Assembly (NCBI GenBank): GCA_016901395.1
Contig: JAEAMQ010000097.1
Coordinates: 1 to 32,952 of the forward strand
Direction of reading: 5' to 3'
Source: Prevotella sp.
GTDB taxonomy: Bacteria; Bacteroidota; Bacteroidia; Bacteroidales; Bacteroidaceae
DNA length: 32,952 bases
Part shown: positions 16,334-23,480 of the stretch, one piece after another
Layout of the letters: the number at the start of each line of letters is the position of its first letter
How positions within the stretch are numbered: position 1 is the stretch's first letter
Translations under genes and position numbers: made by a program
The notes under the pieces: model-generated
The model's input: only the letters and a program-made list of their open reading frames with translations
What the model was told of the DNA's origin: nothing
The model's database searches: none

Positions 16334-17455
16334 ATGCGAAAAAGGATTTCCATTTTTTGTCTTCTGATGGGAGTAACGGTCTTGGCGATGGCTGCCCCGG
16401 TGAAATATATCGTCAACGGTTTTGGCCTGAAAGCCTATAACGGACAAATGTTCAAGGTGCGCCCGCTGGCAATGGGCGAGGGCCACGACATAGACTCCGC
16501 CGTGGTGCGCAACGGTCGTCTCATCATGACCGGCAGTCTGCCCGCACCCCGTCTGTGTGCCATCTATGCGGCCAACCAGCAACTTAACCTCCGCGCCAAT
16601 ATCGTGCTGGGCGACGACGGCCGCACCACCGTCACCACCCTCAAGGGCAATCTCATCGTGAAGGGTGGCCACCGACAGGACCTTTTCACCACCTACCGCC
16701 GTCAGCTGGCCCTCTCGGGCATCCCCTCGCGCAATCTGTTGAACAAGAAATACGCTGAATATCAGGACGATAAAACCTCGGATAAGCGCAGGGCTGAGTT
16801 GAAAAAGGACATCGAGACCGCCCAGGAACGTCAGCAGTCGTTTGACAAAAACTTCATTCTGGAGCACTGCGACAATGTGGTGGGTGCCTACTATTTTGCA
16901 CAAAACTACAGCTATTTTACCAAGGACGAGATGGAACAGCTCTACAAACGCATGACCGACGAGTTTCGCAACGACCCGCTGGCCGCCCGCTCCTTAGAGA
17001 CCTTGAAGGCTGCCGAGCGTCGCAACCCCGGACAGAAATACACCGATTTTGAGTTGGCCGACTCCACAGGCACCCTGCACCGTCTCTCCGACTTTGTGGG
17101 CGAGGGCCACTATGTGCTGCTCGATTTCTGGGCAAGCTGGTGCGGTCCGTGCCGCGCGGAGATGCCCAATGTGAAGGCTCTCTACGAGAAATATCACGAC
17201 CGGGGCTTCGAAGTGGTCGGCGTGTCGCTCGACAGCAAGCGTGAGAGCTGGCTCAAGGCCATCGCCGGCATGGGTCTCCGCTGGCATCAGCTGTCCGATC
17301 TGAGGGGCTGGGATTGCGCCGCTTCCAATCTCTATGGTGTCGAGAGCATTCCCTGCACGTTGCTTATCGGGCCCGACGGCATGATTATCGCGCAAAATCT
17401 CAGGGGCGAGGAGCTTGGAAAACAGCTGAGTGACTTGCTCGACGGCGCGAAATAA
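16334..17455 (+). CDS. Secreted thioredoxin-like thiol-disulfide oxidoreductase (TlpA/ResA type)
   Basis: A 373-residue exported redox protein. Residues 1-20 form a signal peptide (MRKRISIF..., ending AMAA). The middle (about 25-230) resembles the DUF4369-type N-terminal region that Bacteroidetes add to such proteins and includes a charged helical stretch at 145-180. Residues about 235-370 are a thioredoxin fold with FWASWCGPCRAEMP; the redox cysteines are Cys270 and Cys273, followed by the cis-proline segment VESIPCTLLIGPDG. It probably reduces or rearranges disulfides in the periplasm; the partner is unknown. Monocistronic, with a terminator at 17486-17524. Confidence 0.9.
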   Translation: MRKRISIFCLLMGVTVLAMAAPVKYIVNGFGLKAYNGQMFKVRPLAMGEGHDIDSAVVRNGRLIMTGSLPAPRLCAIYAANQQLNLRANIVLGDDGRTTVTTLKGNLIVKGGHRQDLFTTYRRQLALSGIPSRNLLNKKYAEYQDDKTSDKRRAELKKDIETAQERQQSFDKNFILEHCDNVVGAYYFAQNYSYFTKDEMEQLYKRMTDEFRNDPLAARSLETLKAAERRNPGQKYTDFELADSTGTLHRLSDFVGEGHYVLLDFWASWCGPCRAEMPNVKALYEKYHDRGFEVVGVSLDSKRESWLKAIAGMGLRWHQLSDLRGWDCAASNLYGVESIPCTLLIGPDGMIIAQNLRGEELGKQLSDLLDGAK

Positions 17456-17485
17456 CAATTTAATTCTCTCTCTTTATATACATGA

Positions 17486-17524
17486 GTCCGGTCTTGCATG
17501 TGATATGCAGGGCCGGATATTTTT
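17486..17524 (+). terminator. Terminator after the thioredoxin-like gene
   Basis: A long stem, GTCCGGTCTTGCAT against ATGCAGGGCCGGAT with wobble pairs and loop GTGAT, followed by ATTTTTG. Confidence 0.75.
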
Positions 17525-17834
17525 GTCTATTATATTTGTACCTTGTTTTCAAAGGGAACCCGGTACGGGTTTTTCGTTTGATAAGGTAGGGGTGACAGTC
17601 CATCAAAAAATGACGAATATTACCCTGGTTTGACTTTGATGGGAACCCGGAACGGGTTCTGCTATTGATAGGGCAGGGTTGGGAGCGAAGCGGACAACCC
17701 TGCCTACGTGCGTCCTCATCCCATCAACCCTGTAGGGGTTGTGCTGTTTTTATGCCAATGGTATTAGGTCGCGAACCACATTCGTCATATTCCCAACAAC
17801 GGCATCCTTTCCAATCATCGGGACGCCCCACCTC
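17525..17834. other. Repeat-filled intergenic region without a gene
   Basis: It contains three short palindromes, AACCCGGTACGGGTT (17557-17571), AACCCGGAACGGGTT (17644-17658) and AACCCTGTAGGGGTT (17726-17740), and the composite element described separately. A TATATTTG box near 17531 has no gene behind it. Nothing else was identified. Confidence 0.6.
17641..17756 (+). repeat. Composite palindromic (REP/BIME-like) element, plus-orientation copy
   Basis: In order: GGGAACCCGGAACGGGTTCT, a TATTGATAGG stretch, the inverted repeat GGCAGGGTTG (17672-17681) against CAACCCTGCC (17695-17704) with AGCGAAGCG in the loop, then ATCAACCC...GGGGTTGTGCTGTTT. The reverse complement of bases 1-123 has the same parts in the same order. 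I infer a dispersed REP/BIME-like element. Confidence 0.75.
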
Positions 17835-18590
17835 CTACCTCAAATTAAACCGGTAGCCGAGGGTGAGATCGATGGCCTGATTGTGGATTTTGTAACCATC
17901 GTCGAGCGGGGTGTTGCCCACGAAATAGGCCTCGAAATGGGCACTGGTCACCTCAAAATGATAGGTGGCTGAGAGCACGAAACGGCGGTATTCGTAAGAC
18001 AGACCCACAGGAATGCTCACCGTGAAGTTCTTGAACTGACTACCGATGCCCTCCGAAGTCTTCTCGTTGACCTTATGCCACTGGTAGAGGCTGGGGTCGT
18101 CGTCGCTGTTGAACGAGCCGTCGCTGTAGAGCGAGTTGGCGGCACGGCCCTTGGCACTGGCGTGAGCACGCGCCGAGAGCAGTCCGTTAAGCTCCACGCC
18201 GAAGTGCAGCGCGACGTTGGGAATGATGCCCACCTTGTATTGCACGGGCAGCGAGAGATATTGCAAGGTGAAGTTGTCGAGCCGGGTGACAACCTGACTC
18301 CAGGGCGACTCATCGTTGGAAATCACATAGTCGAACGCCGCGCCCACGGAACGGTAGCCCAGTCCTACGGTGATGGCCTGCATGTCGTCGAGACCCCATT
18401 CGAGTTCCACGCCGGCGGCCGGCCCCACCTTCCAGCTGGCATCATATTTCAGTCCGTTGCCGCTGAGCGTGGCGAAGGCCAACCCCACCTTGGGCTGGAT
18501 GGTGAGCGTGTGTCTTTTGTTTTGTGCGATGGCCGTGTGGCCGGTCAGGAGTAATGCCATGAGGATGGCAGCCTGTGTTTTCATTTTCAT
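17835..18590 (-). CDS. PorT-like outer-membrane beta-barrel protein
   Basis: A 251-residue exported protein. Residues 1-22 are a signal peptide (MKMKTQAAILMALLLTGHTAIA, cleaved before Q). The mature part shows the pattern of an eight-stranded outer-membrane barrel: KVGLAFATLSG at the start, alternating hydrophobic strands such as LQYLSLPVQYKVG and VSIPVGLSYEYRRF, and a terminal strand AIDLTLGYRFNLR. This matches the outer-membrane-protein beta-barrel domain common in Bacteroidetes (PorT-like). The role is unknown. A TACCTTTG box (18626-18633, minus) precedes it by 35 bases. It stands alone. Confidence 0.8.
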   Translation of the reverse strand: MKMKTQAAILMALLLTGHTAIAQNKRHTLTIQPKVGLAFATLSGNGLKYDASWKVGPAAGVELEWGLDDMQAITVGLGYRSVGAAFDYVISNDESPWSQVVTRLDNFTLQYLSLPVQYKVGIIPNVALHFGVELNGLLSARAHASAKGRAANSLYSDGSFNSDDDPSLYQWHKVNEKTSEGIGSQFKNFTVSIPVGLSYEYRRFVLSATYHFEVTSAHFEAYFVGNTPLDDGYKIHNQAIDLTLGYRFNLR

Positions 18591-18967
18591 CGTTTTTCTG
18601 GTTTCTTCTTTGTTTGAATTGGGGACAAAGGTAAATATTTTTGTTTAATCATCATGCAGTCTCTGCCCTTTTTTTTCATTCCATCAGCCCCATTTCCCAT
18701 CATCTTCCGCCTCACCGGTGCTTATTGGGGTATGGCCTTTACGATGAGTGCCTGTTGCGGTACTAATCGAAAAATCATCTCAATCAGAAGCATCTGGAGA
18801 GAGATGGGCAGGAGAAATGTTAAATATAACCCGGAGAATAGAATATTTCCGGGAAATTATCATTAGAATAAAAAAAATAGAGTAGATTTACATGATCAAA
18901 CATCAGCATGGCGAAGATATAATGGGATGCTGATGATAAGAATACAAATCATTCATAAGAAAGAGTC
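18591..18967. other. Divergent intergenic region with two inverted repeats
   Basis: CCCGGA against TCCGGG (18830-18853) and CATCAGCAT (18901-18909) against ATGCTGATG (18927-18935). The second lies 32 bases before the monooxygenase-like ATG and could be an operator or leader hairpin. The 70-codon ORF at 18654-18866 has no recognisable features and is not called. Confidence 0.45.
18626..18633 (-). promoter_or_regulatory. -7 box of the beta-barrel gene
   Basis: Minus-strand TACCTTTG, 35 bases before the start codon. No good -33 element was found. Confidence 0.5.
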
Positions 18968-19465
18968 ATGAAGAAAGTCTTAGCTACCTTCATCGCGGGA
19001 ATGGCTGTCTTGACAGCATCGGCACAAGATACAAAGAATATGGAGAAACAAGATACGATAGGCACCCCTGTTGTGGTGAACCTCTATTACACCGGCAAGA
19101 ACGGCAGTGCCCGCAAGTTTGTGGAGGAGATGGAGCAAGGTGGCACTGCCAGAGCTATCCGTGAAGAGAGCGGTAATCTGAGATACGATTATTTCTTTTC
19201 TGCGGCAGATCCGGAGACGGTTTTGCTCATAGACAGCTGGGAGAGTCAGGCCGCCATAGATGAGCATCATGCGTCACCGATGATGCAGACTATCGCCAGC
19301 CTGAGAGAGAAGTATGACTTGACAATGCGGGTAGAGCGTTATATCAGGGAGGGTGGCGTTCCCGAACGTGACAAGAAATTTATCAGGACGGGCAAAACGA
19401 AGTCTGAAGAGAAGAAGCCCACAGATGCTGATGGCAACATAATCAAGGATGGAAAGCCCTTTTAA
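18968..19465 (+). CDS. Secreted antibiotic-biosynthesis-monooxygenase-like protein
   Basis: A 165-residue exported protein. Residues 1-19 are a signal peptide (MKKVLATFIAGMAVLTASA). Residues about 35-125 follow the dimeric ferredoxin-like ABM fold: VVVNLYYTGKNGSARKFVEEM, then GNLRYDYFFSAADPETVLLIDSWES, then AIDEHHASPMMQTI. This is the pattern of putative quinol monooxygenases (YgiN-like). The tail from 130 is charged and probably disordered. Small ABM proteins are usually cytoplasmic, so the signal peptide is notable. It leads a cluster with genes at 19467, 19711, 20427 and 20705. Confidence 0.75.
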   Translation: MKKVLATFIAGMAVLTASAQDTKNMEKQDTIGTPVVVNLYYTGKNGSARKFVEEMEQGGTARAIREESGNLRYDYFFSAADPETVLLIDSWESQAAIDEHHASPMMQTIASLREKYDLTMRVERYIREGGVPERDKKFIRTGKTKSEEKKPTDADGNIIKDGKPF

Positions 19466-19466
19466 G

Positions 19467-19703
19467 ATGAGTAGGTTGACTATTGACACGACCAATATGT
19501 GCTCGCACTTGAAGAAGAAGCTGTTTGAGGAGAGTGGTGAGTATCACCATATATGGACGGCTATGCAAGTCGATGAAGAGGTGACGGCGGTGGTCCGGTC
19601 GCGCCAGCTGCATATCTATCGCAATGGCAGGAAGGTGCTGGTATTGGCAGGAAAGGCTGCCCCGAAGATCATCAGGGAGGACAGGCTCTGCGAAATGATA
19701 TAA
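19467..19703 (+). CDS. Small protein of unknown function
   Basis: A 78-residue protein starting one base after the stop of the monooxygenase-like gene (an in-frame ATG at 19449 would overlap it). It is basic, with HLKKKLFEESGEYHHIWTAM near the N-terminus, RSRQLHIYRNGRKVLVLAG in the middle and APKIIREDRL near the end. No family recognised. The tight spacing to both neighbours (1 and 7 bases) supports it as a real operon gene. Confidence 0.55.
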   Translation: MSRLTIDTTNMCSHLKKKLFEESGEYHHIWTAMQVDEEVTAVVRSRQLHIYRNGRKVLVLAGKAAPKIIREDRLCEMI

Positions 19704-19710
19704 GCATGAT

Positions 19711-20238
19711 ATGACAACAAAACAGATAACACCAGAGACACAGGACGAACAGATCAGACAACTCTATGAGACTGCATTCCCCAAGGACGAACAAATACCT
19801 TGGGAAGATTTGATGGGACTGATAGTCAGCATGTCGCTTGATTTCACAGCCTACTATCAGGAAGATGACTTGATAGGCTTTACCATAGTGTATCCCCGCA
19901 GGTCGTATAACTGGTTCTGGTATTTTGCAGTGCGGCAAGAGCTGCGAGGCAAGGGATTGGGGCAACAGATATTGAGTCTGCTCTTGGAGAAATATAAGGA
20001 TAGTGCCAATATCCTCGACATGGAATCTCCAGACCAGATCAGCGACAATCAAGTCCAGAGAAGACGTCGCCATGACTTCTATCTCCGCAATGGGTTCAGG
20101 GATACCGGTGTCGGCAAGTCATACGGCACGGTAGATATGACCATTATGATGATAGGAGAAGGTACGTTCACCATGCAAGACTATGATGAGGTGCTGGCAG
20201 AACTGAAGTCATACTGGGATTGGGATGAGCAGCAGTAG
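19711..20238 (+). CDS. GNAT-family N-acetyltransferase
   Basis: A 175-residue acetyltransferase. The acetyl-CoA-binding motif A is seen as WYFAVRQELRGKGLGQQILS (R/Q-x-x-G-x-G/A), and the C-terminal DFYLRNGFRDTG matches motif B (residues about 115-130). The acceptor is unknown and could be a small molecule or a protein. Seven bases after the upstream small gene; part of the same cluster. Full length for the family. Confidence 0.85.
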   Translation: MTTKQITPETQDEQIRQLYETAFPKDEQIPWEDLMGLIVSMSLDFTAYYQEDDLIGFTIVYPRRSYNWFWYFAVRQELRGKGLGQQILSLLLEKYKDSANILDMESPDQISDNQVQRRRRHDFYLRNGFRDTGVGKSYGTVDMTIMMIGEGTFTMQDYDEVLAELKSYWDWDEQQ

Positions 20239-20426
20239 CATGCAAGGCATACGGCGCGACCTTCCCTGATAACCCGTGTTCTGTGTGGAGGATAACGCCC
20301 CCGCAGTTTTCAAGGAGGCTCGCCCGCGACGGCAGTCGTAGTGCCAGCGTGGCAGACCATGGTCTGTATGGAGCTATGGCCCTTCCGGTTGCCGACCTTG
20401 GCATAATAGTTGATGATGGTTTTGTC
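20239..20426. other. 188-bp gap, possibly degenerate coding sequence
   Basis: GC-rich sequence between the GNAT gene and the small membrane protein gene. It is open in one plus frame, which would extend the downstream gene to 20283, and in one minus frame, but neither translation shows a domain. It may be a decayed gene or a dispersed repeat. No promoter box was found. Confidence 0.3.
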
Positions 20427-20708
20427 ATGAAGACGATATTCATAAAGATAAAGACTTGGTTGCAGGGATTGTCCTTTCGCACAGGTGTGCTTGTCCTTGC
20501 CATGTGCATTCCCTTTTATATCCTTTCCTTTGCTCAGATGGCTGTTCCGTCGGAATATCTGTCTGTAGAGGCTAAGGGCGTGTTGTGGGCGGCGCTCTTT
20601 GGCATGGCCAAGGCCTGCCAGTATGGTGGACTGACCATCTTGGGAGTGGAAGGCTACAAGAGAGTGAAGAGCTGGTTTAAAGGAAACAGAAAACAGATAG
20701 AGCCATGA
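20427..20708 (+). CDS. Small two-helix membrane protein
   Basis: A 93-residue protein starting MKTIFIKIKTWLQG. It has a hydrophobic segment at about 17-37 (GVLVLAMCIPFYILSFAQM), a second at about 52-72 (VLWAALFGMAKACQYGGLTIL), and a basic C-terminus (YKRVKSWFKGNRKQIEP). This weakly resembles the 'transporter suffix' type of small membrane protein, but I would call it unknown. The start at 20427 gives a normal membrane protein; the in-frame extension to 20283 has unlikely content. Its stop overlaps the next start by four bases. Confidence 0.6.
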   Translation: MKTIFIKIKTWLQGLSFRTGVLVLAMCIPFYILSFAQMAVPSEYLSVEAKGVLWAALFGMAKACQYGGLTILGVEGYKRVKSWFKGNRKQIEP

Positions 20709-21121
20709 ACGAGTACATACACAAAATAAAATACTACGAGTGTGACCGTATGGGCATCACACATCATTCCAACTATATCCGCTTCATGGAAGAGGCTCGT
20801 GTGGATTTTCTTGACCGTATGGGGTATGGCTTTGAGAAAATAGAGGCCGATGGCATCGTCTCGCCCGTGATTGAAGTGAAATGCCAGTACAAGAAGAGCA
20901 CCACCTTTCAGGACGAAATACGGGTGGAAATCCATCTGAGCGAGGTTTCTGCGCTGAAGTTCACATTCCGTTATGTTGGACGCATGGGCGATGATGTCGT
21001 GTTTACGGGTGAAACTACCCATTGTTTCATGGAGAACGGGCGACCTGTGAAGCTTGCAGAGCACTACCCTAAGCTGTTTGCCATTGACACAGAGACACAG
21101 GAAACGGCAAACGGCAAGTAG
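20705..21121 (+). CDS. YbgC/FadM-type acyl-CoA thioesterase
   Basis: A 138-residue hotdog-fold thioesterase. The N-terminal active-site helix region reads YYECDRMGITHHSNYIRFMEEAR, with the Asp and the HxNY pattern of the 4-hydroxybenzoyl-CoA thioesterase family. The later strands include VKCQYKKSTTFQDEI and the VVFTGETTHCF core. It probably hydrolyses a cytoplasmic acyl-CoA or acyl-ACP; the substrate cannot be read from the sequence. The start overlaps the upstream stop (ATGA), so the two genes are coupled. It converges with the secreted-protein gene at 21219. Confidence 0.88.
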   Translation: MNEYIHKIKYYECDRMGITHHSNYIRFMEEARVDFLDRMGYGFEKIEADGIVSPVIEVKCQYKKSTTFQDEIRVEIHLSEVSALKFTFRYVGRMGDDVVFTGETTHCFMENGRPVKLAEHYPKLFAIDTETQETANGK

Positions 21122-21147
21122 GAAACGGAGGTAAACCCAGATGAGAT

Positions 21148-21189
21148 GGCGGCACGATTGGCCGCCGGCAGTGCCGTCTGTGAGACGGC
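21148..21189. terminator. Paired hairpins between convergent genes
   Basis: GGCGGC (21148-21153) against GCCGCC (21161-21166), and GCCGTCT-GTG-AGACGGC (21173-21189). They lie in the 97-base convergent gap. No long T-tract follows directly, so termination is only suggested. Confidence 0.4.
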
Positions 21190-21218
21190 TTGGGCCTCGT
21201 TTTCTCCGATTTCCTGTT

Positions 21219-21653
21219 TTATTTTTTGATGAAGACCATCGTCTTCGGCAGTTTCACCCATTTGCGGTTACGAGCCAGTTTCATGGTGCTCCCTGCCCCC
21301 TGTTTCAGTTGAAAAGTGTTGTCGGGCTGTCGGGTGAAGGTGGCCTCAAGGTCTTCGCTGCCGTAATCGTTGATGACTTGTAGGGTGGCTGTGGTGGGGT
21401 CGGTGACCTCGACGGAGGTGAACAGCCATTTGCGGCCATCCTGATTGTCGCCGAAAAATCCTGGCAACTCGCCGTAAATCTCCTGCCCGGGCACCTTGAT
21501 GTTGCTGCGGTAGGCGTTCATACGGATGTAAACGTTGTACTCCTTATTATAATAATAGCCTTGAAAAGTGGTGGTATCCGTGGTGGCTGTGTGCTGGGCA
21601 AAAGCCGTTGCAGACAGGATGAGTGCCATGATGGTCAATACAATATTCCTCAT
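21219..21653 (-). CDS. Secreted protein of unknown function
   Basis: A 144-residue exported protein. Residues 1-19 are a signal peptide (MRNIVLTIMALILSATAFA). The mature part is rich in Tyr, Thr and charged residues with alternating strands (YYNKEYNVYIRMNAYR, TATLQVINDYG, TFTRQPDNTFQLKQG), as in small beta-sandwich or lipocalin-like proteins. No family recognised. It is read divergently from the glycogen operon, and a TAACTTTG box (21675-21682, minus) precedes it by 21 bases. Confidence 0.6.
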   Translation of the reverse strand: MRNIVLTIMALILSATAFAQHTATTDTTTFQGYYYNKEYNVYIRMNAYRSNIKVPGQEIYGELPGFFGDNQDGRKWLFTSVEVTDPTTATLQVINDYGSEDLEATFTRQPDNTFQLKQGAGSTMKLARNRKWVKLPKTMVFIKK

Positions 21654-21674
21654 AATCTAACTGATTGAACGATG

Positions 21675-21682
21675 CAAAGTTA
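21675..21682 (-). promoter_or_regulatory. -7 box of the 21653 gene
   Basis: Minus-strand TAACTTTG, 21 bases before the start codon, within the divergent spacer shared with the glycogen synthase promoter. Confidence 0.5.
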
Positions 21683-21734
21683 AATAGTTTATATCAAGAA
21701 GACGTGTGTTTTTACAAAAATATATCATACAAAA

Positions 21735-21765
21735 TTTGCATTTAATATTAATTATATTACCTTTG
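21735..21765 (+). promoter_or_regulatory. Promoter of the glycogen operon
   Basis: TTTG (21735-21738), a 19-base spacer, then TACCTTTG (21758-21765), 22 bases before the glycogen synthase ATG. Full consensus match. Confidence 0.7.
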
Positions 21766-21787
21766 CAAGCAAAGATTAGTTTTAAGT

Positions 21788-23452
21788 ATGACACGACAAA
21801 TGCTGTTTCCTGACTATATTTTTGAGTCGAGTTGGGAGGTTTGCAATAAAGTGGGAGGGATATATGCGGTGTTGTCAACCCGGGCAAAGACCTTACAGGA
21901 CAGGATTAAAGATCGCATGATCTTCATCGGTCCCGATTGTTGGCAACAGCAGCCATGTAACTATTTCACGGAAGATACCACGCTTTTTGCCGATTGGAAG
22001 AAGCAGGCAGCCGCCGATGGTTTGCATTTGAAGATAGGTCGATGGGAAATCCCCGGTCGTCCGATTGCCATATTAGTAGACTTCGCACCGTTTTTTGCGA
22101 AGAAAGACGATATCTATACTCAGTTGTGGAATGATTTCCAGGTAGACAGCCTGCATGCATACGGCGATTATGATGAGGCGTCGATGTTCTCGTATGCTGC
22201 TGCCAGGGTGGTGGAGAGCTTCTATCGGTATGGTCTGAAGCCTTCTCAGAGGGTGGTCTATCATGGTAACGAATGGATGACCGGCCTCGGACTGCTCTAC
22301 ATCCGCAAGCATGTTCCCGAGATAGCCACCGTGTTTACGACCCATGCCACAAGCATCGGGCGTAGCATCGCCGGCAACAACAAGCCGCTCTATGATTATC
22401 TTTTTGCCTACAATGGCGACCAGATGGCCGGTGAGCTCAATATGCAGAGCAAGCATTCCATAGAGAAACAGACGGCCCACCACGTGGATTGCTTCACGAC
22501 AGTGAGCGATATCACGGCGCGCGAATGTGCCGAACTGTTGGACAAGCCCTGTGATGTGGTGTTGCCCAACGGATTTGAAGACAACTTTGTGGCTAAGGGC
22601 GCAGCGTTCACCGCCAAGCGTAAGCGGGCCCGTAAGCGGTTGCTTGATGTGGCCAATGCGCTGCTGGGCACCGGTCTCGGCGACGACACGCTCATCCTTT
22701 CGACTAGTGGACGGTATGAGTTTCGCAACAAAGGCATCGATGTGTATATCGAGGCTATGTGCCGTCTGAACCATGACGACCGTCTGCAGCGGCCGGTGGT
22801 GGCTTTCATCGAAGTGCCCGGATGGGTTGGCGAAGCCCGTCAGGACCTGCAGGAAAGGCTCGCTACGGGCAAGACTTATGACCAGCCGCTGGCATCTCCT
22901 GTGGTGACCCACTGGCTGCACAATATGAGCGATGACCGTGTGCTTGGCATGCTCGACGGACTGAACATGCACAATGGTGTGGAGGATAAGGTGAAAGTGA
23001 TCTTCGTACCCTGTTATCTTACGGGTGATGACGGCATCATGGAGCTGCCTTATTACGACTTGATACTTGGCAATGACCTGTCGGTCTATCCCTCTTATTA
23101 TGAGCCCTGGGGCTACACTCCGTTGGAGTCGGTGGCGTTTAAGGTGCCTGCCATCACCACAGATCTGGCCGGTTTCGGCCTGTGGGTGAATTCAGAGGTG
23201 GGACATCAGGGCGAGATCAGGGATGGCGTGAAAGTCATTCATCGCACCGATTACAACTATGGCGATGTGGCCGATGCCATCAAGGATAGTGTGGTGGAGT
23301 ATGCTTCTATGGATGAAAAAGCAGTGGCCCAAGCACGCGAGAAGGCGTTTAAGTTGTCGAAGAAAGCCCTCTGGGAGAAGTTTATCACGCATTATGAGAA
23401 AGCCTACGATATGGCATTGAGAAAGGCAGAAGAGAGAAAAAGTGAGAATTAA
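21788..23452 (+). CDS. Glycogen synthase, GT3 (eukaryote-like) family
   Basis: A 554-residue glycosyltransferase that extends alpha-1,4-glucan chains. It is of the GT3 type known from yeast and animals, not the bacterial GT5 GlgA: the N-terminus reads FESSWEVCNKVGGIYAVLSTRA, TTHATSIGRSIAG lies near 180, and the C-terminal catalytic block is YPSYYEPWGYTPLESVAFKVPA with Glu439. Shorter than eukaryotic enzymes (about 700 aa), which carry regulatory tails missing here. Known to be common in Bacteroidales. It is followed after 28 bases by the glucan phosphorylase, so synthesis and breakdown of glycogen share an operon. Confidence 0.9.
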   Translation: MTRQMLFPDYIFESSWEVCNKVGGIYAVLSTRAKTLQDRIKDRMIFIGPDCWQQQPCNYFTEDTTLFADWKKQAAADGLHLKIGRWEIPGRPIAILVDFAPFFAKKDDIYTQLWNDFQVDSLHAYGDYDEASMFSYAAARVVESFYRYGLKPSQRVVYHGNEWMTGLGLLYIRKHVPEIATVFTTHATSIGRSIAGNNKPLYDYLFAYNGDQMAGELNMQSKHSIEKQTAHHVDCFTTVSDITARECAELLDKPCDVVLPNGFEDNFVAKGAAFTAKRKRARKRLLDVANALLGTGLGDDTLILSTSGRYEFRNKGIDVYIEAMCRLNHDDRLQRPVVAFIEVPGWVGEARQDLQERLATGKTYDQPLASPVVTHWLHNMSDDRVLGMLDGLNMHNGVEDKVKVIFVPCYLTGDDGIMELPYYDLILGNDLSVYPSYYEPWGYTPLESVAFKVPAITTDLAGFGLWVNSEVGHQGEIRDGVKVIHRTDYNYGDVADAIKDSVVEYASMDEKAVAQAREKAFKLSKKALWEKFITHYEKAYDMALRKAEERKSEN

Positions 23453-23480
23453 AAACCGATTATAAATTTATTAAGTAGTT

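Noticed and set aside
18654..18866. 70-codon ORF in the divergent gap
   Set aside because: It overlaps the beta-barrel promoter region, contains no recognisable features, and the 3' part is AT-rich with an inverted repeat typical of noncoding DNA.
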